Assembly (NCBI GenBank): GCA_021292165.1
Contig: CM037881.1
Coordinates: 1,736,001-1,800,000 of the forward strand
Reading direction: 5' to 3'
Source of the DNA: Shinisaurus crocodilurus
Lineage: Eukaryota; Chordata; Lepidosauria; Squamata; Shinisauridae
Length of the DNA stretch: 64,000 nucleotides
Shown here one piece after another: positions 1 through 11,090 of the stretch. Each line of letters starts with the position of its first letter. The stretch's first letter is position 1. A program made the position numbers and the translations under genes. The notes under the pieces are model-generated. The model did no database searches and was not told where the DNA came from. It was given only the letters and a program-made list of their open reading frames with translations.

Positions 1-916
1 CAGAACCCGAACCATGGCTTGAGATTTCAAACATGCAGCAGGCAATGCATGCTAATTAGAGCTGTTTGTCTGCCTTCCTTGTCTGTTCTCCCAGCATTCA
101 GTGTCATAAGTTCATTCCCAACTCCATGGGGCAGCCGCTGATGGAGGCAGGGCAGTGCCTCTTCACTGCGGTTTCTCAATTCAGACACCACGTCCAATTA
201 AATGTTTAAAGCTTCCTTAACGTGGTTTGTTAAGATGCCAGAACTGAGCCAATGTGAAGCGGGTTTGCAACTAACCTATTGGGCAGTAACTGCTGCAGGA
301 GGTGGGAAAGGCCGTTTTGCTTCTTAAAGAAGGTAATTTATGTATCTTTGGGGGAGGAATACTTCTGCATAATTCCACCTTTCCATAGGCTGGTAGGTTA
401 TAGTTCTTTCAGCACTGTCTATATTCTAGCTGTTTTGAATAATAACCCGTGGTGTGTGTAAAGGGGGTTTGCATAATGGGTTTCTTCCTGCCAGCATCCT
501 ATATCCATACGTGTGCCCTACTAGCTTAAACTCCCCTTTCTTTCTTTCTTTGTGTGTGTGTGCGCGTGAAACTATTTTTCTAACCCTTCCAGGGTTTGTC
601 TGTTATCTCCCTGAAATATATTTATACAGTCGTAGAATGGTTGAGGAGAGCGTGGTGTTTGCCAGAGTCTGACGAATAGGATTGTGAAGAAGGGGGCGTG
701 GGCGGGAGGGTTTGCTTCCTGTTTTATATTCCCCTGGAGAAGGAAGAGATTGGAGATTTCTAGATTCAATAGCATTTGGAAGAAAACCGTTGAGTGTTGC
801 TGTGTCCACAATTCCACAAATTTTTTGCTGGCCGTGGTAGTCAGCGATTGTTTGTGTTTGCAGCTAACCCCTTTGCTTGTCCTCTGTCATGCCCAGAAAG
901 GAGGTGCCCAGCTTCT
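1..916. other. Unassigned sequence
   Basis: No repeat family, coding exon or RNA gene recognised. A short TTTC/GT-rich stretch lies near 540-565. Could be gene-flanking DNA or 3' UTR of the neighbouring plus-strand gene. Confidence 0.3.
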
Positions 917-924
917 CACTAGGC

Positions 925-1010
925 CAGTGTTCTCCAACCTTGGGTCCCCAGATGTTTTTGGCCTACAACTCCCAGCATGCCCCAGCCAGCGCCAAGGTTG
1001 GAGAACACCG
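925..1010. mobile_element. Family P palindromic hAT MITE, copy A
   Basis: Family P is defined here by termini CAGTGTTCTCCAACC and its inverse GGAGAACACTG, with arms that pair along most of the element (GGGTCCCCAGATGTT, CTACAACTCCCAGCATG). This copy is shortened on the right arm. The 8-bp target duplication CACTAGGC is perfect (917-924 and 1011-1018). Size, palindromy, CAGTG start and 8-bp duplication place it among non-autonomous hAT elements. Confidence 0.85.
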
Positions 1011-1464
1011 CACTAGGCTTTGGAGCCACTCAGAAGCAACACTCGTTGCTTTTGAGTGTCTCCAAAGCCTGGAGCAAATGAGGGACTGTCATACCTTCCC
1101 TTGCCCAAGCTTTCCGCATGTAGAAGAGGGCGCGTTCAGTCTCTACAGCAGTGTTCTCCAGCCTTGGGTCCCCAGATGTTGGCATGCTGGGAGCTGTAGG
1201 CCAAAAACATCTGGGGACCCAAGGTTGGAGAACACCGCACTAGGCTTTGGAGCCACTCAGAAGCAACACTCGTTGCTTTTGAGTGTCTCCAAATCCTGGA
1301 GCAAATGAGGGACTGTCATACCTTCCCTTGCCCAAGCTTTCCGCATGTAGAAGAGGGCGCGTTCAGTCTCTACAGCAGTGTTCTCCAGCCTTGGGTCCCC
1401 AGATGTTGGCATGCTGGGAGCTGTAGGCCAAAAACATCTGGGGACCCAAGGCTGGAGAACACCG
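992..1464. repeat. 227-bp tandem duplication between family P copies
   Basis: Sequence from about 992 recurs at an offset of exactly 227 bases (1010 to 1237, 1091 to 1318) with very few differences. Each unit begins and ends inside a family P element. It contains family P copies at 1149-1237 and 1376-1464. The last copy has near-matching duplications CTCTACAG and CTCTTCAG; the middle copy has mismatched ones. Confidence 0.9.
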
Positions 1465-1472
1465 CTCTTCAG

Positions 1473-2575
1473 TGTGTGGAGAACTCTGGAAAAGTGGGGG
1501 AGGGGCAGTCTCACGTTTCACTTAGCAACTGGGGGAAGGAACTGAGCAACCTGAGGAAGGGTGTGGTCAACGTTAGCCATTTGACAACTGCATTTGTGGA
1601 CCTCTGGCTATTTGCTTCCTGGCCAATGTGGTATTGCATTCACCTGTATACTGGTTCCCAGGTTCTGCTGGAACCCTATCTTGTTTGATAGGGACTTCTT
1701 TTTCTTTTCATCAATGTTATCGTTTTTTTAATACACATAAGAAGAAGAAAACCAAATACTGTATAGAATCAGATAAAATTTAACACACGTGTTATAGCGA
1801 GAACAGTCCATTGAACACACACTACCAATATCTTTTTTCCCCAATGCAGACATATCCATCAGCATGTTAAGTCATAGCTAGCACTACTTTCGCATACATC
1901 TTCTTCAGGTGTCACCCTGTTCCAATAGCTAACAAAAGGAGCCCAAGGTTTACTTATTCATGCACACACTGAATGTATTTCCCCATCTCACAAATGCCAA
2001 AAATATGTTATGTTATTAATTAAGGCCATCTGCCACATTTTTCTCTGCTTTTCTTTCAAACTAGGAAGCAGACTGTGTTTCCAGTAATTTTCCAATAATA
2101 CCGTAGTCAGCAGTAACAAATTGCCAACTAATTCTTAAAACATGTTTTCAATATGTTTTTGCCCACCTATACAACTCCTCTGTATATTAAAAAAAAAAAA
2201 AGAAGGAAGCATCTGTAGATTTTTGTCTTAAGTCATGCTCTGTACAATTGGCTTTCTTTTAAAAATCTGGGAAATGATTTTTTTTATTTCCAGCATATAC
2301 AATTTTGTAGAATTTGAGGGTATCTTAAGACATGTCTAGGTTAAAAGGGCATTCCTCACTAAAAATACTTATTCCTAGTGGGGAATACAGATTAAAGTAA
2401 GACTCTAAAAAAGGGTAAGGCCTTTAAGTAAGTACTTTCTTTTTTTAAAAAAAAAGTCTTACTTTAATCAGACTGTAAACATTGAGTCTAATTCAGAATA
2501 TATTAGAAGGCGCACCTTAAATGGAGCAGAACCCAAGTTAACATCTGGGGCTGGAGTTCTAAGCTTATAAAAGCT
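1473..2575. other. Unassigned AT-rich sequence
   Basis: No gene or repeat recognised. Contains an A run near 2190, T/A runs near 2280 and 2440-2455, and a short inverted pair: AGTAAGACTCTAAAA at 2396-2410 faces AAAAAGTCTTACTTTAA near 2451-2467, with short T and A runs between, so a small MITE is possible. Confidence 0.3.
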
Positions 2576-2579
2576 AGCC

Positions 2580-4222
2580 GAGGGGGCTTGGCTGGGTGGG
2601 TCCAGGGAGTGGTAAACACATCTCTACCTGAAGGGGTGGTTCCTGCTGTCCTTAAGGAGGCAGTCGTGCGACCACTCCTGAAAAAACCTACTCTGGACCC
2701 AACGGTATTTGATAACTACCGCCCAGTTGCAAATACCCCTTTCTTAGGGAAGGTGCTTGAGAGGGTCGTGGCGAAGCAACTGCATGCACTCTTGGAGGAT
2801 ACTGATTATCTAGACCCATTCCAGTCTGGGTTTCAACCTGGTTATGGGACAGAATCAGCCTTGGTCACCCTGATGGAGTGAAGGATAGTGGGAGTGTAAC
2901 TCTGTGAATTCTACTCGATCTCTCAGTGGCTTTCGATGCCACTGACCATGGTATCCTCCTGGATCGACTCCGTGGGTTGGGCATTGGAGGCACTGTGTCA
3001 CAGTGGCTTTGGTCCTACCTGTGGGGAGAGAGCTTCGCCCAGAGAGCTTCGGCTGTGGGGCGGTATAGAAATGAAATAAATGAAATGAAATGATTTCAGA
3101 GAGTAAGATTGGGTGACTATTCCTCAGACCCTTGGCAATTGCGCTATGGGGTTCCGCAGGGTACCATCTTGTCCCCAATGTTGTTTAACATCTATATGAA
3201 GCCGCTGGGAGCAGTCCTTAGGGGATCTGGAGCCAAGTGCTATCAGTACGCTGAGGACACACAGCTCGATCTCCCTGTGACAACTGAATCAGGAGAGGCT
3301 GTGCATGTCCTGGATCGGTGCCTGAAGTCAGTGATGGGCTGGATGAGGGCCAATAAACTGAGGCTGAATCCTGGCAAGACGGAAGCCCTGTGGGTGAGCG
3401 GTTCCTGAGTCCGGGAGGTAGGCTCATTGCCTGTTCTGGATGGGGCTGCACTCCCTTTGAAAGATCAGGTTCGTGGCCTGGGGGTACTCCTAGATCCAAC
3501 ATTGTCGCTGGAGTCCCAAGTGACTGCGGCAGCTCGGAGTGCCTTTTACCACCTTCGATTGGTTCATCAGCTACGGCCTCTCCTGGGCAGGGATAGCTTG
3601 GCCACAGTGATACAGGCGCTAGTAACCTCAAGGCTGGATTACTGCAATGCGCTCTGTGTGGGGCTGCCCTTAAGGCCGTTCTGGAGGCTGGAGCTAGTGC
3701 AGAATGACAGGATGTTGTCAGGAGCTGCCCATTTTCAGCATGCAACTCCTTGGCTGAAGGAACTGCACTGGCTACCCATTCACTACCGGGTCTGGTTTAA
3801 GGTACTGGTACTTGTGTACAAAGCCCGAAACAACTTGGGACCAGGTTACCTGAGAGAGCGCCTCCTCCCATACCAACCTCCCCAGTTGCTGAGGTCATCA
3901 GATGGCATGCTCCTGGTGGTTCCTCATGGACCTTTGGCCCGATTGGAGTCTACCAGGAGAAGGGCCTTCAGTGTGGTGGCTGCATTTCTGTGGGACTCCC
4001 TGCCTCTGGAGGTCAGGCAGGTTCCGACATTGTGCTGCTTTCGGTGCCGGCTGAAGACCTTGTTCTGGGAAGCCTTCTCTGCTCTTCAACCACCAATGTA
4101 ATTTTAGTTTGTTTTCCATGTTTTGTTTTATTTCTTTTATCTATTTTTGTTGTTTTATTGTTCACTCCTCCAGAATTTGCTTGATGTAGAGTGGTATACA
4201 AATACTCTAAATAATAATAATA
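2580..4222 (+). pseudogene. L2-clade LINE reverse transcriptase, decayed
   Basis: Reverse transcriptase of the jockey/CR1/L2 group. Visible blocks: VRPLLKKPTLDP, NYRPVANTPFLGKVLERV, DPFQSGFQPGYGTESALV (2588-2878), then YGVPQGTILSPMLFNIYMK (around 3150-3200), GWMRANKLRLNPGKTEAL, and a C-terminal region ending LFWEAFSALQPP (3427-4101). The catalytic YADD box reads YAED, so an active-site Asp is lost. A stop at 2879-2881 and a short L2-tail-like insertion at about 3042-3094 break the frame. The tail ends in an (ATA)n stretch near 4205-4226. Confidence 0.88.
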
Positions 4223-4229
4223 ATAAGCT

Positions 4230-6195
4230 GACATCTGTCCTGCTGGCTGGTCACATAGGAAAGAATAAAATAGCCCATATGAGAAGTCATCCCAGCCTAG
4301 TTGCAGTGATGGGATGCAAATAGAAAGAATGGACTCACGCTCAGCAAAGCCCTTTCTCAATGTCTGAAGCAAGTGACTAGTCCTTTACTTAAATTTGGAG
4401 CAGGTGCTTACAACATGGTTCTAACATAAAGTTCCAAGCTTCAGTGCATTACAACGTTCTTCCTTTTCAAGGCTGGTCGGCTTTCTGCTGTGATCGTGCT
4501 TTCCATTCCTGCATTGGCATTATATGAGGAAGCCATGTTGTGCAAAGGCCGACACAGCGTTGGGAGGGTGTGCCAGTGAGATTTCTCCTTAACACCTCTT
4601 TCTTTTGTTCTCCCCACCCACTTGGTCTTCTTCCAAATGTCCTGCTACTCGGACATTTAGCAGGACATTAGTGTTTTGGGGACACTGCTGCAGTTGTACC
4701 ACTTCCTAAAAATGAATTCTTTTAAGAAATGTTTGCCTGAACTCATCTAAACTGGAAGAGGATGCTGGGTGAACCTGCATCCCCTTGTGAAGTGTGAATT
4801 CAGAGCAAAAGACATCCCTAGCCTGGCAGTTGCAGGGAGAGGGTATATTTCAAACACCAGAAACCTTTTCCTTCCTTCTCTTCCTCCCCAGATCCCCCAA
4901 ATCTGGAGGTGATTTGCTCAGGAAACGTTGGCTTCCTTCATCATCTTACGTATTATTGTGTGTTAAATACCTGTGAAATATCAAAAATGTATAAAAGAAC
5001 CAAATAGAAGCAATGGTATTGCTCTGGAATTGGGCAAGTTGTTGGCTCCAGTATGCATCCTCCAGTTTAAAAAGGTATAACAAATTTTGTGGAAAGGAAG
5101 TCCTCCAGTATGTGTTTAATTGAAAGATTCTTGCCTGTTCGAATACCATAGCTGCTTAAACCTGAATGAGAGGATAAACCTCTCCCTGTTTGTCTGGAAT
5201 GTTTACCTTAGCATTCCCTTGAGATTGCAAAGGTTGAAAGAAAAGAATGTGGTTGCAGTGGGGCTCCCACCTTGTCTTCCTCCATCTGCCACAGATTTTT
5301 CTTTGCGGCTGTAGGCAGATCATTCCTCCTTCCTCTTTATTTTTTGGGTGCCCCTGTTTCTTATTTGTAACATCGAAGGGGCACATTGATTCTTCTTATC
5401 TCACTGGGGTGTTGCGAAGTTGTAATTGATCCTTGTAAAAGTATTTTCAGGACATAATGCAGAAGCAGTAAAACTGCAGTGGTTTTAGGGAAGACGGATT
5501 ACTACATTGCTGCATTGTGGTGTCCATCTTGAACCATGTTGTTCTAGTGGACATGAACTTTGTACACTAGAATTCTACAGGTCGAGAACCATCCCCCTGA
5601 AAAATGTTTGGGGCTGATTCACCCTGTGCTGATTTAATGTGTTACCCACTGTAGGCTTTTGTGTTATCAAGTTCCATGCCTAACCAGTAACATCTGTATC
5701 CAGGAACCAGGTGGGACTGTTGGAGGGCACTGTTCCCGGACCACAGCCATTACAGAGGTGCCATATATGGCCTGACCAAAGCATTTCCTGGGCTGCAACA
5801 GTAAGCAAAAATCTGACCTGGTGGTTTACTAGCACTGTGGAGATTTATTTGGGTGCCTTCTTATCTTAGATCACCTGGTCAGTTTGCAGCCACCAAGTTC
5901 TCACTTCCTTCTGCATTGTCCAGATTGCCAAAAGGCTGGATGGATTTTTCATTCATCACTGGCACGGCGTAAATGAAAAACCAGGCAAAAAGGCAAAACA
6001 AATGAGACTGGAGCTTTTGTGTTCAAAGCCACGTTCAAGGAATTCAATTGTCAATAATAGGCTTGTGCTGCTTTTAATATTTTCAACCAGCGGATACTGT
6101 TTTCTTTCTGGGTCTTCATACCTGCACTGGTGACTTCTATGCCCACCTTAGCTGGCTAGTTAGGGGTGGGCTAATGAGATCATGTGGTGGAAGTT
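4230..6195. other. Unassigned sequence between repeats
   Basis: No exon, RNA gene or clear repeat seen. Base composition is even and open frames are short. Could be neighbour-gene 3' UTR or intergenic DNA. Confidence 0.3.
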
Positions 6196-6200
6196 ATTAC

Positions 6201-6360
6201 GGGCCTGTGGCTCATGCTGGCTCAGCTTGTCTGAGTGTGGAAAGCCAAGCAGGGTCAGGCCTGGCTATTACTTGGATGGGAGACCCCTCCTCTAGTTTCC
6301 TGCATTGAGCAGGGGGTTGGACTCGATGGCCTTGTAGGCTCCTTCCAACTCTATGATCTA
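6201..6360 (+). mobile_element. 5S rRNA-derived SINE with CR1-like tail, copy 1
   Basis: The head contains AAGCCAAGCAGGGTCAGGCC and TTACTTGGATGGGAGACC, which correspond to the 3' half of 5S rRNA including its internal promoter. The tail reads TTTCCTGCATTGAGCAGG then GTTGGACTCGATGGCCTTG, the same as the CR1 3' end elsewhere in this window. It therefore looks like a 5S-headed SINE using a CR1 tail. Confidence 0.75.
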
Positions 6361-7179
6361 TGAATCTGTGTACCTCTGCGGGGAGGACTGTACATCTTTG
6401 TGCCCACAGATCTAGATATTGCTTTTTATGGTCATGTGACCTTTGCAAAAACATGTTCCATGTAAAATTGACTTTGTGTGAAAGAATTAGTGCAACAACC
6501 CTCATCCTGTCTCTTAAAAACAACAACAACAAGCCAACACTAAAAATTTGTATTTTGGGTAGAAACTGTGATGTGGCTCTGGATTCCCACAATATTTTGT
6601 GGATCATATATGTTTGATGTTTGCCTGGATAGAACATTAATGTACAGCTTGGAGGAAAAAACAGGAGAATGGGGAAAGAAAAGGGGTCTTCTTTCATATG
6701 CTGCTTCACGCCTGCATTGATTTCCTACATGGTTCTTTACTCACATAGGATTACTACATGAATGTGTGAGCGCACCTATGTCTACTTTACCACATGCACT
6801 CACATGTTGGCAAGCTGCAGCTAATGGGGGCTTCCCAGCTCAACACAGTTGTACGTGAGAGAGATGTGTAAGAAATCAACCTGGGTGAATAAGTGGATAA
6901 TGCTCAGAATTGGGACCAGACATACCCAACTGTGGTCCCCCATATGGTCATCTTGGGATATGGCCCAGCAGAGAGGCTTTGATTTCTGTGGTGGTAATGG
7001 CACTTCTGGGAGACACACGGGCATGGGTATTTGTGCAGCCCCCTGTGCAGGGGTCAGTTCATACGGAGAGTGCCCCCATGTGAGCATGGCCTGCATGTTG
7101 CTGAGGTAACCACATATGGCTCACTGTCAGGCGTGATACTCGGTGGTTTCAGGCATCCCCATCACAAAGCGCTGTGACC

Positions 7180-7712
7180 AGTGGTACTTGAGTACTGCGT
7201 CCAGTTCTGGGCACCTCACTTTAAGAAGGACATAGACAAACTGGAGAGGGTTCAGAGGAGGGCAACAAGGATGATCAAGGGACTGGAAACAAGGCCCTAT
7301 GAGGAGAGACTGAAAGAACTGGGCATGTTTAGCCTTCAGAAGAGGAGACTGAGGGGAGATAGGATCGCACTCTTCCAGTATTTGAAGGGATGTCACACAG
7401 AGGAGGGCAAAGATCTCTTCTCGGTCATCCCAGTTTGCAGGACACGGAATAATGGGCTCAAGTTACAGGAACCTAGATTCCACCTAAACATCAGGAAAAA
7501 TTTCCTGACTGTCAGAGCAATAAGACAATGGAATCAACTACCTAGGGAGGTGGTGGGCTCTCCCACGCTGGAGGCATTCAAGGTGCAGCTGGACGGCCAT
7601 CTGTCAGGGATGCTTTGACCTGGATTCCTGCATTGAGCAGGGGGTTGGACTCGATGGCCTTGTAGGCCCCTCCCAACTCTACTTTTCTATGATTCTATGA
7701 TTCTATGATTCA
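7180..7712 (+). mobile_element. CR1 LINE, 3' fragment 1
   Basis: Open frame 7181-7618 reads [36 protein letters not shown] and [18 protein letters not shown], the C-terminus of amniote CR1 reverse transcriptase. The 3' end has TTCTATGATTCTATGATTC, the octamer repeat that ends CR1 elements. 5'-truncated, as usual for CR1. Confidence 0.92.
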
Positions 7713-7797
7713 TTGATCGCCCTCCTTTCACGGAAGCTGTGAGGTTAGAATTCAAACCCCACCCTCCTAGCTCTTTCAGGCTCATCATTCACATCAG

Positions 7798-7912
7798 GAG
7801 TTGGGCGACGTGGCCCTGCAGATGTTGGACTGCAACCCCCATCAGCCCTGGCTCACGGTGAGGGATGATGGAAGTTGCAGTCCGACAACATCTGGAGGGA
7901 CACAAGTTGGCT
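7798..7912. mobile_element. Palindromic hAT-like MITE (GATGTTGGACTGCAAC type)
   Basis: Arms CAGATGTTGGACTGCAACC and its inverse GTTGCAGTCCGACAACATCTG flank a short centre with CATCAGCCCTGG. Related in design to family P but a different sequence. Target duplication not resolved. Confidence 0.65.
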
Positions 7913-8177
7913 TGGGAACTCGGGGGTTAATAATCCCATTGGCATACCACTGCTAGCAAGTAAATGTGATTGGTGGTGCTAGCAATCTCACAAATTATAT
8001 CAGGTTATCCAGCGCTACCATGGTTATGTGTGAATACTGTCATGCTTGGAGTGGAATCGTATAATAGCTAACCGCAAATGTAGTCAGACACATGGGGCTT
8101 TAAGGGTGCACCCAAACACATGGGCTGCTGTGGTGTGACCAAGAAACTCCCTCTGCTGGTGCTGTCTAATTCTAGGG

Positions 8178-8445
8178 CAGTGTTCTCCAACCTTGGGTCC
8201 CCAGATGTTTCTGGCCTGCAACTCCCAGCATGCCCCAGCCAGCTATGCTGGCTGGGGCATGCTGGGAGTTGTAGGCCAAAAACATCTGGGGACCCAAGGT
8301 TGGAGAATACTGGGCTAGCCCATGATTCTCTACACCAGGGCTCTCCAACCTTGGGTCCCCAGATTGGCCTACAACTCCCAGCATAAGGGGCATGCTGGGA
8401 GTTGTAGGCCAAAAACATCTGGGGACCCAAGGTTGGAGAACACTG
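8178..8445. mobile_element. Double family P MITE
   Basis: A full palindrome 8178-8312 is followed after 23 bases by a second, shorter one 8336-8445 that starts CAGGGCTCTCC. The left flank of the first (8170-8177, TTCTAGGG) equals the right flank of the second (8446-8453, TTCTAGGG), while the inner flanks differ. The pair thus behaves as one insertion. Confidence 0.75.
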
Positions 8446-8529
8446 TTCTAGGGACTGACTACTTCACCCTTGCCAGATATTTTGGTCTGATGCCATCAGT
8501 TTTCCCCGCTACATTATTTGGAAATGTGT

Positions 8530-9060
8530 TAAACCACATTTAACTCACTTGTCCACTCTGGTCTGCCCCTTACACAGACCTAACTGTGAAGTATTCTCTC
8601 TCTCTCCTCAGTGCCTGTTGTTACATTATTTAATCCAGCATCCTTTTCTATTGGGGGGCGCGTATTTCCTGCAGTAGACTCCCCTCTTTTGATCACTGTG
8701 CACTGTTCAGCCTGACAAGATTTCCTGCACAAATCGTATTAAGTATGTTTCTCTCTCGCTCGCTTTTGTTTTTAAAGACAGCTTCTCTGCACATGTAACT
8801 TTAATGTTGATGATGATATACATGGTGTGAATTTTTCTTTTTTGTTCTAATGGTGGACTGAAGTAAATTAAACTGAATTCTTATTTGCCTGTAACATTGG
8901 ATGCACTGTGTGTCAAGCATAATCAAGTGTTTGGAATGAAGCTGGGTTCCTATGTTTGATATCTGTGTTTTGAAACATTGAAACCGTTTTACACTTTGCA
9001 TATTTGTACAGTTAACTTGAAATAAACTGAAATTGGACATTTTAATGCTTGGGCTGTTAG
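8530..9060 (+). other. Possible 3' UTR end of a plus-strand gene (VANGL1 candidate)
   Basis: About 500 bases free of recognisable repeats, AT-rich, with AATAAA at 9021-9026 and a T- and G-containing stretch after it. This is the texture of a vertebrate 3' UTR terminus. In human, VANGL1 lies tail to tail with CASQ2 (established synteny), so a VANGL1 3' end is expected in this direction. No VANGL1 coding sequence is visible, so the assignment is inference. Confidence 0.35.
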
Positions 9061-9446
9061 CATTTCCCCTGATTTGGCTTTAAGTCCGTTCAATGAGCTT
9101 TCTAGAGAAAAATAAACATAGTGCTGAATACGACAAACTGTGAGCAAAGAGAAGATAGCAAGAGCTAGCAGAAGTATGTTCGGTGCTCTAGCCGTCCTCG
9201 TGGTGTGCAAACGCTTCAGTTCAGCTTTCCTTGGCCCGTCCGGTGCTTTAGTATGAGGTATAATGCAGATCTTCAGGCACCATTCGCTCCTGCCTCCTGT
9301 TCTTATCTTTTTTCATTTTTTATTTCCATTACAGGTTGCCAACGTGCTTTTCCTTAGAGATTTGATTCTATTATATAAGTATCAGAAATAAATAAAAGAA
9401 CAAATAAACAAGCGAGAAGAGCTGTTCCTGGATGTTCACTCTAGAG

Positions 9447-9581
9447 CAGTGTTCTCCAACCTTGGGTCCCCAGATGTTTTTGGCCTGCAACTCCCAGCAT
9501 GCCCCAGCCAGCATAGCTGGCTGGGGCATGCTGGGAGTTGTAGGCCAAAAACATCTGGGGACCCAAGGTTGGAGAGCACTG
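9447..9581. mobile_element. Family P MITE
   Basis: Complete palindrome with centre GCCAGCATAGCTGGC. Left flank CTCTAGAG and right flank TCATAGGT do not match, suggesting flank decay or recombination. Confidence 0.85.
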
Positions 9582-9589
9582 TCATAGGT

Positions 9590-10040
9590 GAACAAGCTGA
9601 CAACCAATGCATTCGCTGTTGCGTGCACGACCCCCCCAGCTGCCCACCTGTTGCCACATGCAGCCCTTAGAGCTGTGAAGCAGGGTGGGCAATCTATGGC
9701 CCCGGGGGCTACATGTGGTGTTGGATGGGTGATTGTCAGCATATTTATGACAGCACTCCAAATTTACAGAATATTTCTCCCAGCACCTGTATATTGAAGA
9801 GCACAGAGGAGACCTTAAGGTACCCTACAGGTCAAAGCCAAAGATTTGTTTGGTGTCAGGTGTATAGATAGAGGGAAGGAGTTCCACAACTGAGGCAGCG
9901 CTACCAAGGAGGTGGAGGCCTATTCCACGAAGGCGTCGTCATCTCAGCACCAAGATCTGGGCTTCCAATGGCCATCTTAATGCCTGAGCAAGTTCATATG
10001 GGAGCAGTTGCTCTGTCAGATACTCTTGATCCTAGACTGT
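9590..10040. other. Unassigned sequence
   Basis: No clear gene or repeat. About 9810-10010 resembles a decayed antisense LINE piece by texture (GGAGTTCCACAACTGAGGCAG), which is typical of L2 C-terminal antisense sequence. Confidence 0.3.
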
Positions 10041-10045
10041 TTAGG

Positions 10046-10180
10046 GCAGGGGTGGGCATGGGGTGACCCTCCAGGTGCTGGACTGCAACTCCCATCAGCC
10101 CCAGCCAACAGCCAATAATGAGGGATGATGGGCATTGGAGTCCAGCAACATCTGGAGGGCCATACATTCCTCACTCCTGC
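10046..10180. mobile_element. Palindromic hAT-like MITE (GGACTGCAACTCCCATCAG type)
   Basis: Starts CAGGGGTGGGCATGG and carries GGACTGCAACTCCCATCAGC facing GATGATGGGCATTGGAGTCC. Similar to the copies at 7.8 kb and 30.1 kb. Target duplication not clear. Confidence 0.6.
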
Positions 10181-10234
10181 ATTAAAGGAATTAATATCAA
10201 AGGGAAAAGCCATCTTTAAACATCAAAACCAGTA

Positions 10235-10487
10235 CAGTAATACCTTGGATTACAAGTAACTTGGTTTGAGAGCATTTTGCAAGACAAGCAAAATTTTAAA
10301 TATTTATTTAATTTTTTTTTGACTTGATATACAAGCGACGTCTTGCAATACAAGTACTGTAGTATGGTTTAAATTTAAAAAATCCCTGTACAATTTTTTG
10401 GGGGGAGATTTCGTTTTGATATAAGAGTGTTTTGGATTACAAGCACGTTTCCGGAACGAATTATGCCCTCAATCCAAGGCATGACTG
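10235..10487. mobile_element. Tc1/mariner-type (pogo/Tigger-like) MITE
   Basis: Inverted ends CAGTAATACCTTGGATTACA and AATCCAAGGCATGACTG are flanked by TA on both sides (10233-10234 and 10488-10489), the hallmark of Tc1/mariner insertion. About 253 bp with an AT-rich core; no transposase frame. Confidence 0.8.
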
Positions 10488-10654
10488 TACTTTGGCTTGT
10501 GCAGATAGATTAACAGACTGATACCTAGTGGGCTACTTTAAGCAGTGTTGATAAACTTGTTTCTAGCTATTCAAGTTAACATATTGTGGATGTATTCAGG
10601 CTGAAGGGTGGTATATCAGCCTAAAAATATGTAGCAAACCAATATTTCAAACAG

Positions 10655-11090
10655 TCTTCATGGGTAACTTTGCATAGACTTATAACAGTAACTGAACCTG
10701 GGTGTTACTAGAACATGAATGACTGTGGTCAGGTCATGCTTTTCCAGGAGCACTTCATGCGAAGGTTGACAGCTGAGCATCCCAACAGCACCCCAAAACT
10801 GAGGAGCTGGTCCCTTAGGGGGGCCTTTAATCCCAATTTTATTTACCTCAACAATTCTGTCACCCAGCAATAGCACCTGAGCCTTAATTTGGGCTGAGGT
10901 TTAGATTACTGGCCCATGACGACATGTCTGGATACAATGAAAAGGAGTAATAGAGCTGGGTGTTATCCTTACGTTGATGATGTCTTACTCTAAATCTCCA
11001 AACAGTCCTCCCACTGCCCAGTGCCTGCCAGCAGTTTCATGTAGATGTTAAATGTTACGGCTAAAACCTTTTGGAACCCCACAGTATAAG
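10655..11090 (-). pseudogene. Decayed L2 LINE fragment
   Basis: On the minus strand YTVGFQKVLAVTFNIYMKLL (from about 11,088) corresponds to the L2 block YGVPQG..LSPMLFNIYMKPL, and LLEKHDLTTVIHVLVTPRFS (about 10,690-10,750) to the later block that precedes DYCNAL. Heavily shortened between the two. Confidence 0.65.

Noticed and set aside
925..1464. CRISPR-like array of repeats
   Set aside because: Three repeats only, each a palindromic MITE, with a 227-bp duplication. The genome is vertebrate.
6201..6360. Possible functional 5S rRNA gene
   Set aside because: Only the 3' half of 5S is present and it is fused to a CR1-like tail in three copies, so it is a SINE.
8068..9742. Open frames on both strands reading [19 protein letters not shown] and [18 protein letters not shown]
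   Set aside because: These strings recur wherever family P occurs and appear on both strands because the element is a palindrome. They are repeat translations, not a protein family.
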